Positions 7,581 through 17,216 are shown, counted from the stretch's first letter. The stretch: DNA of 32,718 bases from Rhizobacter sp. (GCA_017986065.1 JAGNWJ010000002.1:8612-41329), one strand, 5' to 3'. The notes: generated by a model not told the origin, from the letters alone. Translations and numbers: made by a program.

Positions 7581-8585
7581 ATGCCGGCCACCCGTTCAAT
7601 CAGCACCCGCGCCATCCGCATCGACCAACCCGGAGGCCCCGAGGCGATGCGTCTGATCGAAGTGCCGATCGGCGAGCCCGGCCCGGGCGAGATACGCATC
7701 CGGCACCGGGCCTGTGGGCTCAATTTCATCGATGTCTATCACCGCACCGGGCTCTATCCGCTGCCGCTGCCTGCTTCCCTGGGCATGGAAGCGGCCGGCA
7801 TCGTCGAAGCGGTGGGGGAAGGGGTGACGCACCTGCGCGCCGGGGATCGAGCAGCCTACGCCAGCACCCCGCCGGGCAGCTACTGCGAGGCCCGCGTGAT
7901 GCCGGCCAAGTGCGTCGTGAAACTGCCAGACGGCATCGATTTCGAGACCGGCGCCGCGATGATGCTCAAGGGCCTGACCGCGCAGTACCTGCTGAAGAAG
8001 ACGCTGCCGCAGGGGGGCTTGCAGCCGGGCGACTTCGTGCTCTTCCACGCGGCGGCCGGCGGTGTCGGCCTGATTGCATGCCAGTGGGCCCGGGCGCTCG
8101 GCCTGAGGTTGATCGGCACGGCGGGCAGCGACGAGAAATGCGCGCTGGCCTTGCAGCACGGCGCAACCCACGCCATCAACTACCGGCGCGAGGATTTCGT
8201 CGCACGCGTCAAGGACATCACCGGCGGCCGCGGCGTCAAGGTGGTCTACGACTCGGTCGGGCTGGACACCTTCGAGAAGTCGCTCGACGTGCTGCAGCCT
8301 TTCGGCCTGCTGGCGAATTTCGGCAATGCATCGGGCAAGGCGCCGCCGGTGGATCTGGGCGTTCTGGCGGCCAAGGGATCGCTGTACGTGACACGCCCCA
8401 CGCTGTTCACGCACATCGCCACGCGCGAGGCCACGCAGGCGATGGCCGACGATCTGTTCGCCGTCGTTGGCAGCGGCGAGGTGCACATCCCGGTCGAACG
8501 TCGCTACGCGCTGGCCGATGTCGCCCAGGCGCATCGCGACCTGGAAGCGCGGCTGACGACTGGCTGCAGCGTGTTGCTGCCCTGA
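7581..8585 (+). CDS. qor: NADPH:quinone oxidoreductase (QOR family, zinc-independent MDR)
   Basis: This 334-residue enzyme matches the QOR1-type quinone oxidoreductases along its full length. It shows CGLNFIDVYHRTGLYPLPLP in the catalytic domain, LGMEAAGIVEAVG, and the nucleotide-binding loop AAAGGVGLIACQWA (residues ~153-166). GGRGVKVVYDSVG is near 217-229. These enzymes reduce quinones with NADPH in the cytoplasm and lack the catalytic zinc ligands of alcohol dehydrogenases. The start is well supported by GAGGAG. It converges on the DUF2189 gene 30 bases downstream over a perfect hairpin. Confidence 0.93.
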   Translation: MPATRSISTRAIRIDQPGGPEAMRLIEVPIGEPGPGEIRIRHRACGLNFIDVYHRTGLYPLPLPASLGMEAAGIVEAVGEGVTHLRAGDRAAYASTPPGSYCEARVMPAKCVVKLPDGIDFETGAAMMLKGLTAQYLLKKTLPQGGLQPGDFVLFHAAAGGVGLIACQWARALGLRLIGTAGSDEKCALALQHGATHAINYRREDFVARVKDITGGRGVKVVYDSVGLDTFEKSLDVLQPFGLLANFGNASGKAPPVDLGVLAAKGSLYVTRPTLFTHIATREATQAMADDLFAVVGSGEVHIPVERRYALADVAQAHRDLEARLTTGCSVLLP

Positions 8586-8595
8586 CGGTCAGGGC
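8579..8595. terminator. perfect hairpin at the end of the quinone reductase gene
   Basis: GCCCTGA, CGG loop, TCAGGGC forms a perfect 7-base stem. It includes the stop codon of the quinone reductase gene and sits in the convergent gap with the DUF2189 gene. No T-run follows, so factor-independent termination is uncertain. Confidence 0.4.
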
Positions 8596-8615
8596 GCAGC
8601 CATCGACGCGCCGAT

Positions 8616-9416
8616 TCAGCGAGGGACCGCGGCCCGGTAGGCGTGCCAGGAGGCGTGGCCGATGACCGGCCCCGCCAGCAGCAGCCCGAAGAACCCCGGC
8701 AGCATCGCCAGCACCACGATCACCGTCAGCACGGCACCCCACAGCAGCATCACACCGGGGTGGGTGAGGCACAGCCGCAGGCTGGTGAGTCCGGCGGTGA
8801 TGGCGTCGGTGTGCCGGTCGAGGATCATCGGCATCGCCACCACGCTGATGGAGAAGATCAGTCCTGCGAAGAGCGAGCCCACGACCACGTAGGTGACGAT
8901 GAATCCGATGTTGGCCGGGTTCAGCAGCGCCAGCAGCGACCCCTTGAAGTCGGGCATGCCGTTGAAGCTGAGCGCGAACACGATCAGCGAAGTGCGCCCC
9001 CAGAGCATCTCGACGATCAGCAGCACGCCCCCGAAGATGCCCATGGTGCTCATCCGTGTCTTCCAAGCAGTCAGCGAGGAAATGAAGTCCGGCCGATCAC
9101 CGGCCTCGAGCCGGCGGCTCACCTCGTACAGACCCAGGCACATGAACGGACCCATCAGCAGGAAGCCTGCGCTCAATGCCAGCGTGTAGGCAGCGGCATG
9201 CTCGAAAACGTAAAGCAGCAGCCAGCCCATGCCCGTGAAGCAGGCGCCGTAGAACAGCCCGAGGGCGGGGGCCCGCGTGAAGTCGTGCCAGCCCAGCTTC
9301 AGCCACTGGGCGGGCGCGTGCCAGTCGAGGTGGCCCAGCGGCACGGCGAACGCCGTGATCGGGGCCTCAGGTCTGGCTGTGTCGGCGGTGGAGTCGATGT
9401 CGGTCTGGGCATTCAT
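8616..9416 (-). CDS. DUF2189 family integral membrane protein
   Basis: The protein is 266 residues, with a short polar N-terminus and about six hydrophobic segments (for example LGLFYGACFTGMGWLLLYVF and FIVTYVVVGSLFAGLIFSIS). The pattern LMGPFMCLGLYEVSRRLEAG and the ending FGLLLAGPVIGHASWHAYRA are characteristic of DUF2189, an uncharacterised family of predicted inner-membrane proteins. I see no catalytic motif. A start at ATG 9416 fits the family N-terminus, although no strong ribosome-binding site is visible. It is on the same strand as lspA, which ends 75 bases upstream. Confidence 0.85.
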   Translation of the reverse strand: MNAQTDIDSTADTARPEAPITAFAVPLGHLDWHAPAQWLKLGWHDFTRAPALGLFYGACFTGMGWLLLYVFEHAAAYTLALSAGFLLMGPFMCLGLYEVSRRLEAGDRPDFISSLTAWKTRMSTMGIFGGVLLIVEMLWGRTSLIVFALSFNGMPDFKGSLLALLNPANIGFIVTYVVVGSLFAGLIFSISVVAMPMILDRHTDAITAGLTSLRLCLTHPGVMLLWGAVLTVIVVLAMLPGFFGLLLAGPVIGHASWHAYRAAVPR

Positions 9417-9491
9417 GGCAGCGCAGTGTGCAGGCGCAATCCGCGCATTGCACCCCGCACTTACATCAATGCGCCGGCCTGCTGACGGTGT

Positions 9492-10007
9492 TCAGCTTGC
9501 CTTGCGCACCCGCCGCAACTCATCGACGATGAGCAGCGTCGCCCCGACGGTGATCGCGCTGTCCGCGATGTTGAAGCTGGGAAAATAGCCGCCCGCGAAC
9601 AGCGGTGCCAGCCAGTTCCAGTGGAACTGCAGGAAGTCGATCACGTGCCCGTGCAGCAGCCGGTCGATCACGTTGCCCAGCGCTCCTCCGAGAACCAGCG
9701 ACAGCGCCAGACTGAACAGCCGCTGACCGCCATGCTGCTTCAGCATCCAGACGATGAACACGGTGGCCACCAGTCCGAGTCCGACGAAGAACCAGCGCTG
9801 CCAGCCCGAGGCACCCGCCAGGAAGCTGAAGGCGGCCCCCGCGTTGTGCACGCGCACGATGTTGAAGAACGACGTGACGGTGTGGCTGTCGCCCAGCTGG
9901 AAGCTCCCGAGGATCAGCGTCTTGGTCAGCTGATCGAGCAGGAATACCAGCAGTGCCAGCGCGAGCCACGGGAGCAGGCTGGAACCTGCCGCCTTGCTGC
10001 TCGCCAT
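9492..10007 (-). CDS. lspA: lipoprotein signal peptidase II
   Basis: The 171-residue inner-membrane aspartyl peptidase has four hydrophobic segments. It cleaves the signal peptide of prolipoproteins after diacylglyceryl modification at Cys. Catalytic aspartates are visible as D124 in VIDF and D149 in FNIADS, along with the conserved NAGAAFS and GNVIDR motifs. The frame extends upstream into ileS, but the ATG at 10007 is one base after the ileS stop and gives the usual length. Position at the end of ribF-ileS-lspA is the classic proteobacterial arrangement. Confidence 0.95.
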   Translation of the reverse strand: MASSKAAGSSLLPWLALALLVFLLDQLTKTLILGSFQLGDSHTVTSFFNIVRVHNAGAAFSFLAGASGWQRWFFVGLGLVATVFIVWMLKQHGGQRLFSLALSLVLGGALGNVIDRLLHGHVIDFLQFHWNWLAPLFAGGYFPSFNIADSAITVGATLLIVDELRRVRKAS

Positions 10008-10008
10008 G

Positions 10009-12888
10009 TCAGGCCACCCGACGGACTTCGCCGGCGCCGTACAGGTTGCTGGTGCAGCGCCCGCAGATCGTCGGGTGGGCCGCATCGTGTCCGACATCGT
10101 CTCGGTAGTGCCAGCAGCGCTCGCACTTGGGCGATTTACTCGGCTCGATGCCGATTTGCAGCATGTCGCCTCGATTCAGTTGAACCGCCGAAGTGATTAA
10201 GACGAACCTAAGCTCATCCCCTAGGGACGCCAGCAGGTCGTACTCTGCGGTGGGCGCCGTCAGCTTGACGGTGGCCTGCAACGAAGAGCCGACGGCACCC
10301 TCCGAGCGCAAGGCTTCGATCCCCCTGTTGACCGCGCTGCGAATGTCCCGGACGCTTGCCCACTTCGCCAGCAGCGCCGAATCGTCCCAGCCGGTGGTGT
10401 CGATGTAGGTCTCGATGAAGATCGATGACGACCGGCCTGGCGCGAAGATCGGCCAAGCTTCCTCGGCGGTGAAGCTGAGGAACGGCGCCATCCAGCGCAG
10501 CATCGCGTTCGTGATGTGCCACAGCGCGGTCTGTGCGCTGCGCCGTGCGTGGCTCTTCGGCGCGGTGGTGTAGAGCCGGTCCTTCAGCACGTCGAGGTAG
10601 AACGAACCCAGGTCCTCGCTGCAGTAGACCTGCAGCTTCGCGACCACCGGGTGGAATTCGTACACCTCGTAGTGCGCGAGCACCTCGGCCTGGAACTGCG
10701 CCGCGCGGGCCAGCGCATGGCGGTCGATCTCGAGCATGTCCGCCAGCGGCACCGCGTCGGTCGCCGCGTCGAAATCGCTGGTGTTGGCCATCAGGAACCG
10801 CAGCGTGTTGCGGATGCGGCGGTAGGCATCGACCACGCGTGCAAGGATCTTGTCGTCGATGTTCAGGTCGCCGGAGTAGTCGGTGCTCGCCACCCACAGT
10901 CGCACGATCTCGGCACCGAGCTTGTCGCTGACCGATTGAGGTGCGACGACGTTGCCGAGCGACTTGCTCATCTTGCGGCCCTGGCCGTCGGTCGCGAAGC
11001 CGTGCGTGAGCAGGCCCTTGTACGGTGCGCGACCGTCTATCGCGCAGGCGATCAGCAGCGATGAATGGAACCAGCCGCGGTGCTGGTCGTGGCCTTCGAG
11101 GTACAGGTCGGCCTCCGGCCCGTCCGGCTGGCCGGCGCCGTCGTGCGAGCCGTGCAGCACGTGGTTGAACGTGCTTCCCGAGTCGAACCAGACGTCGAGG
11201 ATGTCGGTGCTCTTGGTGTACTTCGCAGCCTCGTCGCCCAGCCAGTCGCGCGGATCAAGCTGCGCCCACGCTTCGACGCCTCCCTGCTCGACGAGTGCCG
11301 CCGCGCGGTCCATGAATTCGAGCGTCTGCGGATGCAGCTCGCCGCTGTCGCGGTGCAGGAAGAACGGCAGCGGCACGCCCCAGTTGCGCTGGCGGCTGAT
11401 GCACCAGTCGGGGCGGTTGGCGATCATGTCGCGCAGCCGGACCCGGCCGTTCTCGGGATAGAAGGTCGTCGCGTCGATCGCGGCCAGTGCGCTCTGGCGC
11501 AGCGTTTGCGGCGCGGGGTCGGTGGCGAACACGCCGGCGGTGTCGTCGTTCGCTTCGTCCATGCGCACGAACCACTGAGCCGCGGCGCGGTAGATCACCG
11601 GGGTCTTGTGGCGCCAGCAGTGCGGGTAACTGTGCTGGAAAGTCGCGGTGGCCAGCAGTCGGCCGGCATCGCGCAGCTTGTCGATGATCACCGCGCAGGC
11701 CTTCCAGATGTGCTGCCCGCCGAACAGTGGCAGGCTGGCGTCGTAGACACCGCTGCCGGTTACCGGGTTGAGGATGTCGTCGATCGCCATGCCGTGCGCG
11801 ACGCACGACTTGAAGTCGTCGACGCCGTACGCCGGCGCCGCATGCACGAGACCGGTTCCGTCGTCGGCGGTGGCGTAGTCGGCGAGGTAGATCGGGCTCA
11901 GGCGGTCGTAGCCCGCGTCGACATGGGCCAGCGGATGGCGGAAATTGACGCCGTCGAGCTTCTCGCCGAGCGCGGTGCCGACCACGCTGCCTTGCAGGCC
12001 GTAGCGCTGCAGGCTGTCCTCGACCCGCGCCGATGCGAGCAGCAGCAGGCCGCGTTCGGTGTCGACCAGGCTGTACTCCAGTGCCGGGTTCAGGTTCAGC
12101 GCCTGGTTGGCCGGGATCGTCCACGCGGTCGTGGTCCAGATGACAGCGTAGGCGTCCTTGTGCAGCGACGGCAATCCGAACGCGCTGGCCAGGCGATCCG
12201 GCTCGGCGCACAGGAAGGCCACATCCAGCGATTGCGAGGTCTTGTCCGCGTACTCGATCTCGAACTCGGCCAGCGACGAGCCACAGTCGAAGCACCAGTA
12301 GACCGGTTTCAGACCGCGGTAGACGTAGCCGCGTTCCATCACGCGCTTGAGCGTGCGGATCTCGCCGGCCTCGTTGCCGAAGTCCATCGTTCGATACGGA
12401 TGCGCCCAGTCCGCCAGCACGCCCAGGCGCTTGAAGTCGCCCATCTGCTGCGCGATCTGCTCGGTCGCGTAGGCGCGGCTCTTCGCCTGCACCTCGGCGC
12501 GTGGCAGCTTGCGGCCGAAGGTCTTCTCGATCTGGTTCTCGATCGGCAGCCCGTGACAGTCCCAGCCGGGGATGTAGCTGGCGTCCATGCCCTTGAGCTG
12601 GCGGGCCTTGACGATCATGTCCTTGAGGACCTTGTTCACCGCGTGCCCGATGTGGATCTGGCCGTTCGCATACGGCGGGCCGTCATGCAGCACGAACTTC
12701 GGCGCGCCGCAGCGGGCATCGCGCAGGCGTTGGTAGGTGCCTGCATCCTCCCATTGCCTGACCCATCCCGGCTCGCGCTTGGGCAGGTCGCCCCGCATCG
12801 GGAACGGCGTGTCCGGCAGATTCAGCGTGGCGCGCAGGCCGGAGGTGTCGGCGCTGGTCGCACTGGAGGAAGGCTTTTCGGTGGACAT
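10009..12888 (-). CDS. ileS: isoleucyl-tRNA synthetase
   Basis: The protein is about 959 residues and charges tRNA-Ile. The class I HIGH motif is at residues 79-82 ([11 protein letters not shown]), the KMSKS motif appears in [10 protein letters not shown], and the editing domain lies between them. The C-terminal zinc site is CERCW and, about 15 residues on, CGRC. I chose the ATG at 12888, which starts MSTEKPSSS; the frame remains open for another 55 codons upstream, but that part has no family resemblance. The ribosome-binding site is weak. A 327-base spacer separates it from ribF, longer than expected inside this operon. Confidence 0.96.
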   Translation of the reverse strand: MSTEKPSSSATSADTSGLRATLNLPDTPFPMRGDLPKREPGWVRQWEDAGTYQRLRDARCGAPKFVLHDGPPYANGQIHIGHAVNKVLKDMIVKARQLKGMDASYIPGWDCHGLPIENQIEKTFGRKLPRAEVQAKSRAYATEQIAQQMGDFKRLGVLADWAHPYRTMDFGNEAGEIRTLKRVMERGYVYRGLKPVYWCFDCGSSLAEFEIEYADKTSQSLDVAFLCAEPDRLASAFGLPSLHKDAYAVIWTTTAWTIPANQALNLNPALEYSLVDTERGLLLLASARVEDSLQRYGLQGSVVGTALGEKLDGVNFRHPLAHVDAGYDRLSPIYLADYATADDGTGLVHAAPAYGVDDFKSCVAHGMAIDDILNPVTGSGVYDASLPLFGGQHIWKACAVIIDKLRDAGRLLATATFQHSYPHCWRHKTPVIYRAAAQWFVRMDEANDDTAGVFATDPAPQTLRQSALAAIDATTFYPENGRVRLRDMIANRPDWCISRQRNWGVPLPFFLHRDSGELHPQTLEFMDRAAALVEQGGVEAWAQLDPRDWLGDEAAKYTKSTDILDVWFDSGSTFNHVLHGSHDGAGQPDGPEADLYLEGHDQHRGWFHSSLLIACAIDGRAPYKGLLTHGFATDGQGRKMSKSLGNVVAPQSVSDKLGAEIVRLWVASTDYSGDLNIDDKILARVVDAYRRIRNTLRFLMANTSDFDAATDAVPLADMLEIDRHALARAAQFQAEVLAHYEVYEFHPVVAKLQVYCSEDLGSFYLDVLKDRLYTTAPKSHARRSAQTALWHITNAMLRWMAPFLSFTAEEAWPIFAPGRSSSIFIETYIDTTGWDDSALLAKWASVRDIRSAVNRGIEALRSEGAVGSSLQATVKLTAPTAEYDLLASLGDELRFVLITSAVQLNRGDMLQIGIEPSKSPKCERCWHYRDDVGHDAAHPTICGRCTSNLYGAGEVRRVA

Positions 12889-13215
12889 GCTTCGGTCTCG
12901 ACAGGTGACGTCTCGTGCAAGGCGAGTGGTAAGGGGCGGGATCGGGGTGGGGCGAGCCTCGGGTCGGTCAGGAGGATCGCTCCCGAAGCAAGAAGACGCC
13001 GCACCCGTGACTGCAACGGCGCAGGCTGCCGCGCACCCGGCGCGGCTTCGCACCCGTCAAATTCGGTCGCGCGTCGTCTGCCGGTGCGTTGCACCGTGGC
13101 CGCCGGGGCGACGTGTGAGGGTGATCGAGATCATGCTCATCGGCCCGATTCTACCGGGGCAGGTCCGGGCAGCAGAGACCGCGGCGGGCCGCGCGCGGGT
13201 GTCCATGTGGCCTGC
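12889..13215 (-). other. 327-base spacer between ribF and ileS with a possible promoter
   Basis: No convincing gene is seen on either strand; the open frames here have no recognisable motif. On the minus strand TAGAAT (13148-13153) resembles a -10 box, with no good -35 upstream, so ileS and lspA may have their own promoter and a leader of roughly 250 bases. I see no T-box or other known leader motif. Confidence 0.35.
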
Positions 13216-14184
13216 TCAGGCCAGCGTGGCCAGCCACGTCCGGGCCTCGAGCTCGTCCTGCGCGATGCCGGCGCGCAGCGCCTCGATCGATTCGTAATGC
13301 CGCTCGTCGTGCAGCTTGTGCATCAGCTCGACGCGGATGCAGCGGCCGTAGCCGCCCTCGCTGCCGAGGGCTTCGGGCCAGTCCAGGCAGTGGGTCTCGA
13401 GCAGCACCTGTCCGGCGTTCTCGACGGTCGGGCGCACGCCGAGGCTGGCGACGCCGCTCAGCGGCTTCCCATCGGGTGTCAAGCCGTGCACCCTGACCAC
13501 GAAGATGCCCATCGCTGCCGGCCGCGTGTGCGGAAAGCGCAGGTTGAGGGTGCGGAAGCCGAGATCGCGCCCGAGCTTGCGCCCGTGAACCACGTGGCCG
13601 CTGATGCTGTACGGACGCCCCAGCAGCGATCTCGCCCGGGCCATGTCACCGACTCCCAGGGCCTCCCGCACGGCCGAACTCGACACGCGCAGACCTCGCA
13701 CCTCGTAGCTCAGCATGCGGGCCACGTCGAAGCCCTGGGCCTGGCCTGCCGCATCCAGCATCGCGTAGTCGCCGGCCCGACGTGCGCCGAAGCAGAAGTC
13801 GTCGCCGACCAGCACATAGCGTGCGCGCACGCCACGCACCAGCACATCGTCGATGAATGCCTGCGGTGCCTGCGCGGCAAAGCGATCGTTGAATGGCACG
13901 ACGATGGCCTGATCGACCCCGCAACGTTCCAGTTCGCTGAGCTTGTCGCGCAGGGTCGAGATCCGGGCCGGCGCGAGATCGGGTTGGCCGCTGCGCGCGG
14001 CGAAGTGGTCGCGCGGATGGGGTTCGAAGGTCAGCACACAGCTCGGCAGGCCACGATGCTGGGCCTCGTTGCGCAGCAGCGCCAGCATCGCCTGGTGCCC
14101 GCGGTGCACGCCGTCGAAGTTGCCGATCGTCAGGGCGCAAGCCGGTGCGACACCGGGATGGTTGAACCCTCTGAAAAGCAGCAT
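13216..14184 (-). CDS. ribF: bifunctional riboflavin kinase / FAD synthetase
   Basis: This 322-residue cytoplasmic enzyme makes FMN and then FAD from riboflavin. The N-terminal FAD synthetase domain has TIGNFDGVHRGHQAML with the nucleotidyltransferase HxGH (H27-H30). The C-terminal flavokinase domain begins near GRPYSISGHVVHGRKLGRDLGF. In that domain the usual GFPTAN motif reads GFRTLNL: the Thr and Asn are kept but Pro is Arg. The ATG at 14184 gives the normal N-terminus (MLLFRGFNHP), 7 bases after the upstream pseudouridine synthase stop. Confidence 0.94.
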   Translation of the reverse strand: MLLFRGFNHPGVAPACALTIGNFDGVHRGHQAMLALLRNEAQHRGLPSCVLTFEPHPRDHFAARSGQPDLAPARISTLRDKLSELERCGVDQAIVVPFNDRFAAQAPQAFIDDVLVRGVRARYVLVGDDFCFGARRAGDYAMLDAAGQAQGFDVARMLSYEVRGLRVSSSAVREALGVGDMARARSLLGRPYSISGHVVHGRKLGRDLGFRTLNLRFPHTRPAAMGIFVVRVHGLTPDGKPLSGVASLGVRPTVENAGQVLLETHCLDWPEALGSEGGYGRCIRVELMHKLHDERHYESIEALRAGIAQDELEARTWLATLA

Positions 14185-14191
14185 GCCGCGA

Positions 14192-14971
14192 TTATTGCGG
14201 CGGTGCTGACTTAGGCCTTGCTCGGCTGGCTGCGCCGTCGACCGGTGCGACATCCGAGGGCCCGGCCAGCCATCGCCACTGGCCCGGTGCCAGATCGGCC
14301 GGAAGCACAAGCGCGCCGTATCGGCTGCGGTGCAGTGCCTCGACGCGGTTGCCGACGGCCGCCACCATGCGCTTGACCTGGTGGTACTTGCCTTCGGTCA
14401 GCGTCATGCGCAGACCGTGCAGCTCGCCCAGTCCCGGCGCCTGCGGACCGGCGAATGCGCCCGTGGCCTCGGCTTCTGCGGCGCGCACCGGCACCGGATC
14501 GTCGATCAGGGTCACGCCGGCCAGCAGTTGCCGGACCTGCTCCGCGGTCACCGGGTGCTTGCAACCGATCTCGTAGACCTTGGGGACGTGGTGCTTGGGC
14601 GAGGTCCAGCGGTGGATCAACCCGCCGTCATCGGTCATCAGCAGCAGGCCAGTGGTGTCCTCGTCGAGCCGCCCCACCGCCTGCACGTCGCGGCGGCGCA
14701 GCGGTGCGGGCAGCAGGCTGTAGACGCTCGGGTGGTGCTTGGGCTTCTGCGAGCACTCGTGGCCCGCCGGCTTGTTCAGGACGATCAGCGCCTTCTCTCG
14801 AAACGGCCACGATTCGCCGCGCACCGTGAACTGAAGCCCTTCGGGGTCGAATTCCTCGAACGGGTCGTCGCAAACCACCTGGCCGACCGAAACGAAGCCG
14901 GAGACGATCAGGCCCTCGCACTCGCGGCGCGAGCCGAAACCCTGCGTGTACAGCACCTGCGACAGCTTCAA
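14192..14971 (-). CDS. RsuA/RluB/E/F-family pseudouridine synthase
   Basis: The protein is 259 residues. An N-terminal S4-like RNA-binding domain (LYTQGFGSRRECEGLI) is followed by the catalytic domain with GRLDEDTTGLLLMT, where the Asp is the nucleophile, and LNKPAGHECS. The best guess is 16S rRNA pseudouridine-516 synthase (RsuA); other members of the family cannot be excluded. The start is a TTG at 14971 that overlaps the protease stop as TTGA. No better start fits the conserved N-terminus. The C-terminus has an extra basic tail. It is co-transcribed with ribF. Confidence 0.88.
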   Translation of the reverse strand: MKLSQVLYTQGFGSRRECEGLIVSGFVSVGQVVCDDPFEEFDPEGLQFTVRGESWPFREKALIVLNKPAGHECSQKPKHHPSVYSLLPAPLRRRDVQAVGRLDEDTTGLLLMTDDGGLIHRWTSPKHHVPKVYEIGCKHPVTAEQVRQLLAGVTLIDDPVPVRAAEAEATGAFAGPQAPGLGELHGLRMTLTEGKYHQVKRMVAAVGNRVEALHRSRYGALVLPADLAPGQWRWLAGPSDVAPVDGAASRARPKSAPPQ

Positions 14972-15645
14972 GGCCGCTTGTCCAGCGTCATGCGGTCGTT
15001 CTCGCGTCTCATCTGGAATCGGGTCAGGAAGCTGTTGCCCAGCAGGATGTGCGGCATCGGCAGCGGCAGTATGGCGGCCTCGACGTTGTAGACCTGCACG
15101 TCGCCGATGCGCACGCTGTTCAGCGAAGCGCGGTAGCCGGTGACCTGGCCGTTGGCGGTGTTGCCGGTCATGCGGGGCCCGTCCTTGTACTTGAGGCCGA
15201 TGCGATCGGCCTCGGCGGCGCTCATCGCGACGGTGGTGGCGCCGGTGTCGACCATGAACTCGACCGGCTTGCCGTTGATGCTGCCGCCGGTGATGAAGTG
15301 CCCGCCCAGGCCGGCGGTCAGAACGATCTGTTCACCTCCGCCTTCGCTGTTGGCGCCGCCCAGGCTCACTGGCGAGCCGCCGAGCGTCAGCGTCTGCCGC
15401 TTGCCGCCCACCTCGATCACCGCTGCGCCGGGGTTCACGCTGACCAACCGCACGCCGGATTGCGAGGTTCCCGTGGCCAGGGTTCGCGGCGTGCCATCGA
15501 TCACCAGCAGCGCCTTGTCGCCCATGTGCCCGCTGAACGAAACGCTCTGCGCGCCAACCAAGCCCGCGCACAGCAGGCCGCCCCCGACCGCGGCAAGCAC
15601 CCCGGCCAGCCGCGAGAACCGCACCAACCGCGCAAGAGCCGTCAC
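14968..15645 (-). CDS. retropepsin-like aspartic protease, TIGR02281-type, exported
   Basis: The protein is 225 residues. A hydrophobic N-terminal segment (about residues 13-33) ending in VGAQS looks like a signal peptide or anchor. The C-terminal half is a clan AA aspartic protease domain with FMVDTGATTVAMS, the catalytic DTGA, and the later hydrophobic-Gly element HILLGNSFL. One active-site Asp per chain means it should act as a dimer, probably in the periplasm. The start is GTG 15645, 4 bases after the yajQ stop, and the stop overlaps the start of the pseudouridine synthase. The natural substrate is unknown. Confidence 0.86.
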   Translation of the reverse strand: MTALARLVRFSRLAGVLAAVGGGLLCAGLVGAQSVSFSGHMGDKALLVIDGTPRTLATGTSQSGVRLVSVNPGAAVIEVGGKRQTLTLGGSPVSLGGANSEGGGEQIVLTAGLGGHFITGGSINGKPVEFMVDTGATTVAMSAAEADRIGLKYKDGPRMTGNTANGQVTGYRASLNSVRIGDVQVYNVEAAILPLPMPHILLGNSFLTRFQMRRENDRMTLDKRP

Positions 15646-15649
15646 TCGC

Positions 15650-16138
15650 TCAGTCCCGGAAGTTGTTGAACGACAGCGGCGAATCGGGCAGGTCCTTGCG
15701 GATCAGCGCCATCGCTGCCTGCAGGTCGTCGCGCTTGGCGCCGGTCACACGCACGGTGTCGCCCTGGATGGCAGCCTGGACCTTCAGCTTGCTCTGCTTG
15801 ACGAACGTCTGCAGCTTCTTGGCCGTTTCGCTGTCGATGCCGTTCTTGATCACGATCAGCTGCTTGACCTTGTCCCCGCCGATCTTCTCGACCTTGGCGC
15901 TGCGGTCGAGGTATCTCACGTCGACGTTGCGCTTGGCCAGCTTGGCCAGCACGATGTCCATCACCTGCCCGATCTGGAAATCGCTGTCGGCCCAGACGGT
16001 GAGTTCCTTGTCCTTGAGTTCGACCTTGGAGGACGAACCCTTGAAATCGAAGCGCGTGCCGATTTCCTTCGAGGCCTGGTCGACGGCGTTGCGCACCTCG
16101 ACGAGGTTGGGTTCGAGCACGGTGTCAAAGCTGGGCAT
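15650..16138 (-). CDS. yajQ: YajQ family cyclic-di-GMP-binding / nucleotide-binding protein
   Basis: The 162-residue protein matches YajQ from end to end: [20 protein letters not shown] at the N-terminus, [14 protein letters not shown], and the C-terminal [19 protein letters not shown]. Family members bind nucleotides, and in Xanthomonas one binds cyclic-di-GMP and acts with a transcription factor. It is the first gene of the minus-strand cluster, divergent from murB with only about 50 bases between starts, so the two promoters must be compact or overlap coding sequence. Confidence 0.94.
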   Translation of the reverse strand: MPSFDTVLEPNLVEVRNAVDQASKEIGTRFDFKGSSSKVELKDKELTVWADSDFQIGQVMDIVLAKLAKRNVDVRYLDRSAKVEKIGGDKVKQLIVIKNGIDSETAKKLQTFVKQSKLKVQAAIQGDTVRVTGAKRDDLQAAMALIRKDLPDSPLSFNNFRD

Positions 16139-16188
16139 GGTGGTCGCGCTTTCGGATCAACAGGTCTTCGATGGACGAAAATTCTGCC

Positions 16189-17205
16189 ATGCACATCGAG
16201 TCGAGCGTCAGTCTGCGTGCCTACAACAGCTTCGGTTTACCGGCCGTAGCGCACACCTTGGTGCGCATTGCGAGTGACGCCGATGTGCGGCGCGTGGTCG
16301 ATCATCCCACGCTCGGGCGGGCGCCGAAGTTCATCCTGGGCGGGGGCAGCAACATCATCCTGACCCGAGACATGCCACAGGTGGTGCTGAAGGTCGAGGT
16401 GACGGGCTGCCGGCTGGTCGAGGAGCGCGCCGACGCATGGGTCGTCGAGGCCGGTGCCGGCGAGTCCTGGCACGATCTGGTGATGTGGTGCCTGGCTCAG
16501 GGCTACCCGGGCCTGGAGAACCTGGCGCTGATCCCCGGGACGGTCGGCGCGTCTCCGGTGCAGAACATCGGCGCCTACGGGGTCGAACTGCAGGATCGTT
16601 TCGACTCGCTCGACGCGGTCGACCTGCGCACCGGACTCACGCTGACCTTGAGCCCGCAGCAGTGCGCCTTTGGATATCGCGACAGCGTGTTCAAGCACTC
16701 GCTGGCCGGGTGCGCAGTGATCACCCGGGTGCGGTTCCGGCTGCCCAGGCCGTGGAAGCCGGTGCTCGGCTACCTCGAACTCGAACGCAAGGTGGCCGAA
16801 ACCGGGATTGCGCAGCCCGATGCCCGGCAGATCGCCGACTGGGTCATCGCCATCCGCCGCGCCAAGCTGCCCGACCCGGCCCGCATCGGCAACGCCGGGA
16901 GCTTCTTCAAGAACCCGGTGGTCACGCCCGAGCAGTGCCGCGACATCATCGGTCGCGACCCGGAAATCGTGCACTACCCGATGGCCGACGGCAGCGTGAA
17001 GCTGGCCGCCGGCTGGATGATCGATGCCTGCGGCTGGAAGGGAAAGACGGTCGGCCAGGCCGGCGTGTACGAGAAGCAGGCGCTGGTTCTGGTCAACCGC
17101 GGGGATGCCATCGGATCCGAGGTGATGACGCTCGCCAAGGCAATCCAGGAAAGCGTCTACGGACGGTTCGGCATCCGGCTCGAGACCGAACCGGTGGTCG
17201 TTTGA
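16189..17205 (+). CDS. murB: UDP-N-acetylenolpyruvoylglucosamine reductase
   Basis: The protein is 338 residues from ATG 16189 (MHIESSVSLRAYNSFGLP); an ATG at 16171 is also in frame. MurB is an FAD enzyme that reduces UDP-GlcNAc-enolpyruvate to UDP-MurNAc in peptidoglycan synthesis. Flavin-binding motifs are FILGGGSNIILT and IPGTVGASPVQNIGAYGVE. Catalytic elements are YRDSVFK, GNAGSFFKNP (the Ser) and the C-terminal Glu region near GRFGIRLETEP. This is the type I MurB layout. The gene is divergent from yajQ, and its stop overlaps a possible TTG start of the next gene. Confidence 0.95.
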   Translation: MHIESSVSLRAYNSFGLPAVAHTLVRIASDADVRRVVDHPTLGRAPKFILGGGSNIILTRDMPQVVLKVEVTGCRLVEERADAWVVEAGAGESWHDLVMWCLAQGYPGLENLALIPGTVGASPVQNIGAYGVELQDRFDSLDAVDLRTGLTLTLSPQQCAFGYRDSVFKHSLAGCAVITRVRFRLPRPWKPVLGYLELERKVAETGIAQPDARQIADWVIAIRRAKLPDPARIGNAGSFFKNPVVTPEQCRDIIGRDPEIVHYPMADGSVKLAAGWMIDACGWKGKTVGQAGVYEKQALVLVNRGDAIGSEVMTLAKAIQESVYGRFGIRLETEPVVV

Positions 17206-17216
17206 GATCCCTCGCC

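Noticed and set aside
7581-8585. Idea that the two MDR dehydrogenases (1-767 and 7581-8585) are a recent duplication
   Set aside because: They share only general family motifs (such as GGRGV) and differ elsewhere; they belong to different MDR subfamilies.
9481-9496. GCTGA/TCAGC hairpin at the end of lspA
   Set aside because: The stem is only 5 bases and has no T-run; too weak to call a terminator.
11065-14214. 1049-residue plus-strand open frame across ileS and ribF
   Set aside because: It lies opposite two confidently identified genes and shows only compositional, shadow-like sequence.
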